Below are positions 36,767-43,763 of a stretch of 64,000 nt of DNA, piece by piece; within the stretch, counting starts at the first letter, position 1, and the number at the start of each line of letters is the position of its first letter. Both the position numbers and the translations under genes were made by a program. The stretch is taken from NCBI RefSeq assembly GCF_038593855.1, contig NZ_CP151996.1, forward strand, positions 3,658,001 through 3,722,000, given 5' to 3'. This stretch comes from Lysinibacillus sp. FSL M8-0337 (lineage in GTDB: Bacteria; Bacillota; Bacilli; Bacillales_A; Planococcaceae). The notes under the pieces were generated by a model. The model made no database searches, was not told where the DNA came from, and was given only the letters and a program-made list of their open reading frames with translations.

Positions 36767-36810
36767 AAATGACCAATAAAGTCTTATTTGGACTTTATTG
36801 GTCATTTTTT
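36767..36810. terminator. strong bidirectional terminator
   Basis: Seventeen-bp perfect stem (36767-36783 with 36791-36807), 7-base loop, with T tracts on both strands. It serves the gene ending at 36848. Confidence 0.9.
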
Positions 36811-36847
36811 ATTTATATACTATAATTAGCTTTCAAAAGTATCCTTA

Positions 36848-37420
36848 TTATATGCTCGCCTCAAGTTCTTCAAGAAGTCCAAAAACAAGACAATATAATT
36901 GTGCTAACACTTCATGAAACGGCTGTTGCGCACTAAATCCATCGAGCGCATCTAACGCAAGATTCACTTCCCAAAGACCATCTTCCCCAGAAAATACCGC
37001 ACTATACGTCATCTGCTTATGTTTCAAATGTGCTGTAAAATAGGAATGCAAAAACGCACTATACTTCTTTTGCAATCGCAGTCCAAACAAGGCACTGTAC
37101 ACACCAAACGCCCCATCAAATTCAAGCGCAAACGAATCCACACGGATCACATCCAAACGTTCAGACGTCACATACATAAATTCATTCGCATGCTCTTTTA
37201 AATAATGCACAGGCTTTGTTAGAAAAGAAGCTGTTTCTTCCCCTAGTAATTCTTCCGTTTCCTTATGGCAACGTTCAATCACGTCAAATGGCAAAGAAAT
37301 TGTTTCTACCGTTGCATCCTCGTCTAACAATTCGTGCTTTTGGGCGTATGTCTTTTCTACATCTAGTAATTTACTATGGACTTGGTTATTTATTAATGAT
37401 TCAATTTGATTTTTTAACAC
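36848..37420 (-). CDS. hypothetical protein
   Basis: A 190-residue cytoplasmic protein of unknown function, mixed alpha/beta (EFMYVTSERLDVIRVDSFAL, KYSAFLHSYFTAHLKHKQ). There is no membrane segment or catalytic motif that I recognise. Composition resembles the chromosomal part of the window. The start is ATG at 37420, with AGGATA upstream. It ends at a strong terminator and is probably monocistronic. Confidence 0.6.
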   Translation of the reverse strand: MLKNQIESLINNQVHSKLLDVEKTYAQKHELLDEDATVETISLPFDVIERCHKETEELLGEETASFLTKPVHYLKEHANEFMYVTSERLDVIRVDSFALEFDGAFGVYSALFGLRLQKKYSAFLHSYFTAHLKHKQMTYSAVFSGEDGLWEVNLALDALDGFSAQQPFHEVLAQLYCLVFGLLEELEASI

Positions 37421-37525
37421 TTAGTATCCTGCTCCATTCGATTGGTTTAGGTATAAGTATAGCTTAGGAGGGGTGGGGTATGGGGATAATTTATAAATAG
37501 GATTTCCCCCAATTGGTTCAAATTA

Positions 37526-38365
37526 TCAAACTAAATCCTTCAGACTTTTTCCATTTCTATCTTTCCATTCAATCAATCCATTCGCACTTCGCCCCGTTAC
37601 AATATCAGCAGCTGCCGACGGGCTAGTAAATAAAAGATCTTCCATTACTACAAATTCATCATTAACAACTTTCACTTTTTCTGTATGTAATAAATCATTT
37701 CTTTTTGCTAATAAACGCTCTGAATACGAATTTACAATGCTATTTGCAATTTTAGATCCCTTTAATACGACAAAACCTTCTTGTGTTTGGATACCTTTAG
37801 CATCCACACCACGAGTCGATTTTATAGATAAAACATCATCTGCATTAACTTCTGAGCTATCTTTGATCTCTTCAAATAATTTATGGCCCAATGTATTGAC
37901 CATCATTACAAGATTGCTAATATATTCATCCATTTCTGCACGGTCTGCTTCAGAAATGGATGGCATGGGAGGGATATTGCCATTCATTAGAAAGTAACGA
38001 TTTGCGACTTTAGCTTTTTCATATAACTTGTTTTCAATGTACTTAATATGAGCTTTATTTAGATTCTCATCTTTACTTATAAATACAATCACTTCATTCC
38101 AAAAATCTTTTTCACGCAAGTGGTTTTGTAATCGAGTATAAACTTCCTCTGCTTCCCCTATGTATACAGCCTCTTTATCATCAACATTTCGACCAAATAA
38201 CATATACACACCAGTAGAATTCAAATTAGGGCGATCCGAGCATTTTTTCACTTCAGTTCTAGGGATTCTATACGCCAGCCCCGTCCAGTTAGATAATTCA
38301 CACGTTAATCTTCCACTTGGGTCTCCATCAATCAAAAACATTTTTATTGTTTTGCCGAAAGTCAT
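37526..38365 (-). CDS. GIY-YIG nuclease family protein with DUF4357
   Basis: A 279-residue protein. A GIY-YIG nuclease domain (about 45-130) shows TGVYMLFGRN, AVYIGEAEEVYTRLQNHL and IKYIENKLYEKA (metal-binding Glu). A C-terminal DUF4357-type domain (about 195-279) has GFVVLKGSKIA, LLFTSPSAAADIVTGRSANG and WKDRNGKSL. This pairing is common in defence islands and mobile DNA. ATG at 38365 follows GGAG by 8 bases; the GTG at 38374 lies in that site. It starts 41 bases after the EVE-like/HNH gene on the same strand, so the two may be co-transcribed. Confidence 0.8.
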   Translation of the reverse strand: MTFGKTIKMFLIDGDPSGRLTCELSNWTGLAYRIPRTEVKKCSDRPNLNSTGVYMLFGRNVDDKEAVYIGEAEEVYTRLQNHLREKDFWNEVIVFISKDENLNKAHIKYIENKLYEKAKVANRYFLMNGNIPPMPSISEADRAEMDEYISNLVMMVNTLGHKLFEEIKDSSEVNADDVLSIKSTRGVDAKGIQTQEGFVVLKGSKIANSIVNSYSERLLAKRNDLLHTEKVKVVNDEFVVMEDLLFTSPSAAADIVTGRSANGLIEWKDRNGKSLKDLV

Positions 38366-38406
38366 TTTAATCACTCCTATTGAGGGAAGCTTTAACGCCT
38401 CCCTAC

Positions 38407-39324
38407 TTATTGAAATATATATTTCCTATGCCATCTAAAATACGACTTATTCTCTTCATACCTTGAAACCTTCATCTTTTGATGGATGTTATACATTCCA
38501 TAGTCTGTGGCTGGAATCCGTTCTGAAATGTGAATTAAGCCAGTTCCATCAAATGTAATATAACCTTGGTCGTATAACGCATCATGATTACAGCAAAGCA
38601 ATACACCATTATACGGATCTAAGCGTTCTTTATTCGAACTCTCCCGCCAAGGCTTTGAGTGGCTTGCACGTAAAAGAGCAGGTAGCTCGATACCACAAAG
38701 TGCACATTGATGATTCCATAAAGGTAATAAAGCTGCTTTAAATTTCTCTTGGCCAATCCGAATTTTACGTTTCGCTTCAGCTTCTGTTTCTGTAATCACA
38801 GGAATAAGCGTATTTCTTTCTGTCCGTACTACAGTTCCAATCGCAAATTCTAGCTGTTCATCATCTACTTGATAAATATTCATATCACTAATAATATCCA
38901 GCAGCTTGATTGCCAGCTCTTCATTACAGGGATATAGGTAACCTTGGTTTCCATCTCCATCTTGCTGAAAAGCAGAATATTTAACAGGCAATAACATTTT
39001 TAACTCATTAAAATAATCTTTAATCGTTAATGGTTGTTCTAATTCATGATATTGCAGCTTTACGAGAAAACCTTTTTCTTCCCATTGGTCATATGATGTC
39101 ATTGACGTAGGCTTTATGCCTTCCTCACAATTAGACAAAGCAATGCTAATTGCGACGATCTTACCTTTTACATAATGAAAAATACGGTCTCCCTCGTTCA
39201 CTTCCATCATACGTCGCCATGAGTGCGGAGTGTTTCCGCCTTTATCTTTTTGTGGTGACCAAATGATTTGTGCTTCTTTTTCTTCTTGATAGGTGTGCCC
39301 TTGCATGACGATGTAGTGGTTCAT
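38407..39324 (-). CDS. HNH endonuclease with N-terminal EVE-like domain
   Basis: A 305-residue protein. The N-terminal 130 residues (IVMQGHTYQEEKEAQIIWSP, VNEGDRIFHYVKGKIVAISI) match the start of the gene at 51818 and fit an EVE/PUA-type modified-base reader. The C-terminal HNH domain has CALCGIELPALLRASHSKPW and DPYNGVLLCCNHDALYDQGY, with zinc cysteines. This is the layout of type IV, modification-dependent restriction enzymes. The ATG has GGAG upstream. It lies next to the GIY-YIG gene. The modified base read is unknown. Confidence 0.72.
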   Translation of the reverse strand: MNHYIVMQGHTYQEEKEAQIIWSPQKDKGGNTPHSWRRMMEVNEGDRIFHYVKGKIVAISIALSNCEEGIKPTSMTSYDQWEEKGFLVKLQYHELEQPLTIKDYFNELKMLLPVKYSAFQQDGDGNQGYLYPCNEELAIKLLDIISDMNIYQVDDEQLEFAIGTVVRTERNTLIPVITETEAEAKRKIRIGQEKFKAALLPLWNHQCALCGIELPALLRASHSKPWRESSNKERLDPYNGVLLCCNHDALYDQGYITFDGTGLIHISERIPATDYGMYNIHQKMKVSRYEENKSYFRWHRKYIFQ

Positions 39325-39669
39325 TTTTTTCTCCTATTCTATTATCCATTTCTTCTATTATAACTAAAGTACAATTTCATTTAATCAATAGAATGAATGT
39401 CTTTCTTTTGTTCTTGTACCATTTCTTTTTAATAACGTACTTATTTTTAATCCCGTCATCATATGAGACCTTTGTTTTTAGTATGCTTTTGATTATTTTT
39501 ACTTTTTTGTTCACCTTCCAGATAAATCTTATCCTCAAAAATAAGAAAAACCTAAGTATTATTTATAAAACTAGGCTTTAAGGAATATGATTGAGTTCGT
39601 CTATGAGATGTAATATGCTACTAAAATAAGCTAAACTTAAATTATTAAAAAGAAAAAAGGTGATATATT

Positions 39670-40068
39670 ATGAAAAAAACTGTCCATGTCGTTGGTGCGA
39701 TTATCGAAAATGAAAAAAATGAAATCTTCTGTGCCCTAAGAAGTCCAGAAATGGATTTAGCAAATCACTGGGAATTTCCTGGTGGGAAAATTGAAATTGG
39801 AGAAACACCTGAACAAGCGTTAAAACGAGAAATTCAGGAGGAATTTGCTTGTACGGTTCAAGTAGGTGCAAAAGTAGAAGATACAACATATGAATATGAA
39901 AGAGTAATTGTTCGACTCGAAACATACAAAGCAAAATTAGAAGAAGGACAACCAAATGCATTAGAACATGCTGCCACAAAATGGGTTACGCGAGATAAAC
40001 TTACACAGTTGAATTTCGCCCCTGCGGATGTCCCTGCAGTAATGAAGATTACAAATGAAGCAAAATAA
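39670..40068 (+). CDS. Nudix hydrolase (MutT-like)
   Basis: A 132-residue (deoxy)nucleoside triphosphate pyrophosphohydrolase. The Nudix box reads GGKIEIGETPEQALKREIQE and ends EEF, with the metal ligands (Arg53, Glu54, Glu57, Glu58) kept; the usual Gly after EE is replaced. ANHWEFPGGK and the C-terminal WVTRDKL resemble 8-oxo-dGTP or CTP hydrolases. It lies 24 bases before the helicase gene on the same strand, so a joint role is likely. AAAGGTG lies upstream of the ATG. Confidence 0.88.
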   Translation: MKKTVHVVGAIIENEKNEIFCALRSPEMDLANHWEFPGGKIEIGETPEQALKREIQEEFACTVQVGAKVEDTTYEYERVIVRLETYKAKLEEGQPNALEHAATKWVTRDKLTQLNFAPADVPAVMKITNEAK

Positions 40069-40092
40069 ATGAATGAAATGATGTGAATTTAT

Positions 40093-42984
40093 ATGGAGCA
40101 ATTGCAACTGATTCAAAAAATCGAAAACTCTCTTTACAAGGGGTTTATAGATCAAAACAAGACTGTCACTGCACAATTTAAACCAAAACTTCTAACAAAC
40201 AAGCATCATGAAACTGTCTTATCGACAATACTTCAAGAATTAAAAACATGTAAGACATTTATTTTTTCAGTCGCCTTTATTACTGAGGGGGGTTTAGCAA
40301 CCTTAAAAACAATGCTTTACGACTTAAAGCAAAAAGGAATTAATGGGCGCATTTTAACGTCAACGTTTCTAAACTTTAACCAGCCGAAAATGTTTAAAGA
40401 GCTTCTTAAACTTGAAAACGTTGAAGTGCGAGTAACTAGTGAAAAAGGTTTTCATTCAAAAGGCTATATTTTTGAACATCAAGACTACTACTCTTTAATT
40501 GTCGGAAGCTCCAATTTAACTGATAGTGCTTTAAAAGCAAACTATGAGTGGAATGTATTTTTAACTTCATTAGTAAATGGAGAAATTATTAATCAATTAA
40601 AAAATCAATTTGAAGATGCTTGGAATAAAGCGCTTCCTTTAAAGGAAGAATGGATTGCTAATTACAAACAACATTACGAGTTACAGCCTCTTGTTAAATA
40701 TACTACTTCGAATACATTAGAACTAAATGCTGAATATTTAACAAATACGCTTAAAGAAAGCTTAGCAATTCAACCAAATAAAATGCAAACAGCTGCATTA
40801 GAACAATTAAATACGCTTCGTGCAACAGGCGCTAAAAAAGGATTAATTATCTCTGCAACAGGTACAGGTAAAACGTATTTATCTGCTTTTGATGTTCGAA
40901 GCTTTTCACCTAAAAAAATGCTATTTATTGTACACCGTGAGCAAATCTTAAAGAAAGCGATGCAAGATTATCGGAAAATTCTTGGTGGAAATGAAGATGA
41001 TTTTGGCATTCTTTCCGGTACTTCAAAAGATGTTCATGCTAAATACTTATTTGCAACAATCCAAACAATTTCAAGGGACGGATACTTACAACAATTTTCG
41101 AAAGATCAATTTGATTATGTGTTGATAGATGAGGTTCATAAAGCAGGTGCTGAATCCTATTTAAAAATTATCAATTATTTTACTCCAAATTTCTTACTTG
41201 GTATGACCGCAACACCTGAACGAACAGATAGATTCAATATTTATGAGTTGTTTGATTACAACATCGCCTATGAAATCCGTCTACAAGCAGCCCTTGAAGA
41301 AGAGATGCTCTGCCCTTTCCATTATTTCGGTGTTTTGGACTACGAAAAAGATGGAATAACTATTGATGATGCAACAGAACTTCAAAAATTAGTATCTTCT
41401 GAACGTGTAAAACATATTATTGAAAAGATTAATTATTATGGCTATTCAGGTGATCATATTCGCGGATTAATGTTTTGTAGTTCCAAAGAGGAAGTTCATG
41501 AACTTTCTACTTCTTTAAACAGTGAAGGTCTTAAAACAATTGGTTTAACTGGTGATAATTCTCAAAATGAACGCGAAGAAGCAATTCAAAAATTGAATAG
41601 TGGTGAACTGGAGTATATTTTAACAGTTGATATTTTTAACGAAGGCATTGATATCCCATACTTAAATCAAATCGTAATGCTTCGCCAAACGCAATCGAGC
41701 ATTATATTTATACAACAGCTTGGTCGTGGTCTACGTAAACACAATTCTAAAGAGTATGTAACAATTATTGATTTTATTGGAAACTATAAAAATAACTATC
41801 TAATTCCGATCGCACTCTCTGGGGACCAAACTATGAACAAAGATAACATCCGCCGAAAAACGGTAAATACAGAATATATACACGGTGTATCGACGATAAA
41901 CTTCGAGGAAATTGCCAAAAAGAAAATTTTTGATGCTATTAACAATACAAATTTATCGACATTAAAAACTTTACGGGATGCTTATACAGAAATGAAAAAC
42001 CGTTTGGGTCGAATCCCTTTCCTCATTGACTTTATTGAGCAAAACTCAATCGACCCCGAAGTTATTATAGGGTATGCAGATAACTATTATAGTTTCATAT
42101 TGAAAATGAAAGAGTCCATTCCTTCTCTCACTGAATACGAACTTTCTGTTTTAACAATGTTTTCAAAAGAGTTTTTGAATGGAAAACGAATACACGAAAT
42201 TCTTTTAATTGAAACGTTACTTTCTGATGAATCTATTTCAAGAGAGTCTTTCGTTCGAAAATTAGAGGAATTTGGAACATATACAGATGATGCAACAATT
42301 CAATCAGTTGAAAACATGTTCTCACTAAAATTCCATGTTCAAAATGACGTGAAAAAGTATAAATTTAAGCCAATTATTGAAACCTCTGATGGACACTATC
42401 AATTTAACAAGGAAATTCAAGAAAGTTTGAGAAATTCGTATTTCAAAGGATATATTGAGGATATTGTAAAATGCGCTTATGAAAAAAATAAAAAGTATGA
42501 TAAAACAAAAGCATTGACGTTATTTGAAAAATATTCCCGTCGTGATGCTTGCCGATTATTGAATTGGCCACATGATGATTCATCAACCATTTACGGTTAC
42601 CGCGCAAAGCATAACACTTGTCCAATCTTTGTTACATATCATAAAAAGGATGAAGTCGAAACAAGCCAAGCTTATAGTGATGAATTTTTAGCACCCGAAT
42701 TATTTAGATGGTTCACCCGTAATCGCTTAACACTGGAGTCCAGTGAAGTAAAGAACATATTAAATTATAAAAAGTCAGGGATGGAAATTCATCTATTTAC
42801 GAAAAAAGATGACGGTGAAGGCACAGATTTCTATTACCTGGGCCAGGCAGACATTGCAGATGGTAGTGCAAAAAACGAAGTAATGCCTGATGGGAAAGGA
42901 AATCATCTATCAGTCGTTACAATGAATTTAATACTAAAGCAACCTGTACATTATGATATTTATCATTATTTAGTTGGTGAATAG
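40093..42984 (+). CDS. PLD-nuclease/SF2 helicase/DUF3427 protein
   Basis: A 963-residue multidomain protein. The N-terminal phospholipase-D-type nuclease (about 30-180) has GFHSKGYIFEH and VGSSNLTDSAL. An SF2 helicase (about 225-560) has ATGTGKT (255-261), LIDEVHKAG, MTATPERTD and QQLGRGLRKH. A C-terminal DUF3427-type region (about 590-963) follows. The layout matches DUF3427 helicases found in defence islands, often next to a Nudix gene as here. It is expected to track along and cut foreign DNA. The start ATG at 40093 has only a weak ribosome binding site. Confidence 0.85.
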   Translation: MEQLQLIQKIENSLYKGFIDQNKTVTAQFKPKLLTNKHHETVLSTILQELKTCKTFIFSVAFITEGGLATLKTMLYDLKQKGINGRILTSTFLNFNQPKMFKELLKLENVEVRVTSEKGFHSKGYIFEHQDYYSLIVGSSNLTDSALKANYEWNVFLTSLVNGEIINQLKNQFEDAWNKALPLKEEWIANYKQHYELQPLVKYTTSNTLELNAEYLTNTLKESLAIQPNKMQTAALEQLNTLRATGAKKGLIISATGTGKTYLSAFDVRSFSPKKMLFIVHREQILKKAMQDYRKILGGNEDDFGILSGTSKDVHAKYLFATIQTISRDGYLQQFSKDQFDYVLIDEVHKAGAESYLKIINYFTPNFLLGMTATPERTDRFNIYELFDYNIAYEIRLQAALEEEMLCPFHYFGVLDYEKDGITIDDATELQKLVSSERVKHIIEKINYYGYSGDHIRGLMFCSSKEEVHELSTSLNSEGLKTIGLTGDNSQNEREEAIQKLNSGELEYILTVDIFNEGIDIPYLNQIVMLRQTQSSIIFIQQLGRGLRKHNSKEYVTIIDFIGNYKNNYLIPIALSGDQTMNKDNIRRKTVNTEYIHGVSTINFEEIAKKKIFDAINNTNLSTLKTLRDAYTEMKNRLGRIPFLIDFIEQNSIDPEVIIGYADNYYSFILKMKESIPSLTEYELSVLTMFSKEFLNGKRIHEILLIETLLSDESISRESFVRKLEEFGTYTDDATIQSVENMFSLKFHVQNDVKKYKFKPIIETSDGHYQFNKEIQESLRNSYFKGYIEDIVKCAYEKNKKYDKTKALTLFEKYSRRDACRLLNWPHDDSSTIYGYRAKHNTCPIFVTYHKKDEVETSQAYSDEFLAPELFRWFTRNRLTLESSEVKNILNYKKSGMEIHLFTKKDDGEGTDFYYLGQADIADGSAKNEVMPDGKGNHLSVVTMNLILKQPVHYDIYHYLVGE

Positions 42985-42994
42985 AAGTTAAACT

Positions 42995-43104
42995 CGAAGT
43001 GAATTAATTGCTTCGGTTTTTCCCATCTTTATTTCTCCCTGCTTATACAAAGCATAAATTTTTTAAATAATAATAATGGAGTGAGACAATGACACACTCC
43101 ATTA
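42995..43104 (+). terminator. two terminator-like hairpins after the helicase gene
   Basis: CGAAG/CTTCG (42995-43015) followed by TTTTT, then a stronger 10-bp stem TAATGGAGTG/CACTCCATTA at 43074-43104. Confidence 0.6.
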
Positions 43105-43210
43105 TATATTATTTTTATTTAAACTTATTTTAGTAAATACTCAATCCGCACTTACATATGATAAGGTTTATCGAAAATAATGAAAGTGCAGTTCTCTTCT
43201 GAGTTCATAT

Positions 43211-43348
43211 CTATTTATATCCATTCACCGTAGCCATTTTTCTCTGTGATTTAGCTTTTTTAATTTCTAATTCCCATTCTTTAACTTTTTCGCTATTAGG
43301 ATTATCATTTATTTTCTTTTGGAATATCTTTATATGTCTATTAAGTTT
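43211..43348 (-). pseudogene. C-terminal gene fragment beside the att scar
   Basis: The minus strand is open for 45 codons after a stop, with strongly protein-like, Lys-rich sequence (NSEKVKEWELEIKKAKSQRK). There is no start signal. It ends at 43211 and begins 19 bases from the ssrA-derived site, so it may be the tail of a gene cut by an integration event. Parent family not recognised. Confidence 0.35.
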
Positions 43349-43366
43349 TCAGCCAAACTAAACTTA

Positions 43367-43388
43367 TGGAGACGGCGGGAGTCGAACC
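43367..43388 (-). other. tmRNA (ssrA) 3'-end remnant: probable attachment site
   Basis: On the minus strand GGTTCGACTCCCGCCGTCTC then CA matches the T-loop, acceptor stem and 3' end of a Bacillales tmRNA. Bases upstream of the T-loop cannot form the T-stem, and no tag-peptide region is present. So only the 3' end is here, as in the scar left when an element integrates into ssrA. The orientation puts the element on the right. Confidence 0.7.
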
Positions 43389-43411
43389 AACCGTCGTGGG
43401 ATATTGTTAAA

Positions 43412-43594
43412 TCAATGCTTGCGGGGGCATTTGATTTTTTTGACTACGTTTTTGACTACGTTTAACATATAACATTACATTTTATAGCCCCTAATTCCTT
43501 AACACTGCATATTATTTCTTTCAATGCCCACATCAACTGCTGCGTTGAAAATAATCCAGTTTTCTTCTGTAGAAGGCAGAAAACTTTTCTCACA
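43412..43594 (-). pseudogene. probable decayed tyrosine integrase fragments
   Basis: Two minus-strand pieces in different frames. One at 43499-43594 encodes STEENWIIFNAAVDVGIERN, which resembles the core-binding domain of tyrosine recombinases (F..AV..G...RN). The other at 43412-43468 encodes a basic tail ending VVKNVVKKIKCPRKH and contains a tandem copy of TTTTTGACTACG (plus strand, about 43435-43460). An integrase gene beside its own att site is the usual arrangement. The match is by eye only. Confidence 0.4.
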
Positions 43595-43647
43595 TGGATG
43601 TCATCTACTTAGAAATAGGAAGATTCTAAAATGATATACGTATAAAA

Positions 43648-43687
43648 ACCATCACCCACCTCATAATTAAATGAGGTGGGTGATGGT
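43648..43687 (-). terminator. terminator of the type I R-M operon
   Basis: Seventeen-bp perfect stem (43648-43664 with 43671-43687), 6-base loop, followed by TTTTTATAC on the minus strand, 77 bases past the hsdR stop. Confidence 0.9.
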
Positions 43688-43763
43688 ACGATGAATATTG
43701 TTATAGGAATAACCCTCAAAATATCTTTCAAATAAAGTATATTGTTTTATGGATATACCACCA

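Noticed and set aside
39393-39581. 62-codon hydrophobic frame
   Set aside because: No ribosome binding site, very T-rich, no protein-like pattern beyond hydrophobicity.
43367-43388. Complete tRNA or tmRNA gene
   Set aside because: Only the 3' end is present; there is no anticodon or tag-peptide region and the T-stem cannot form.
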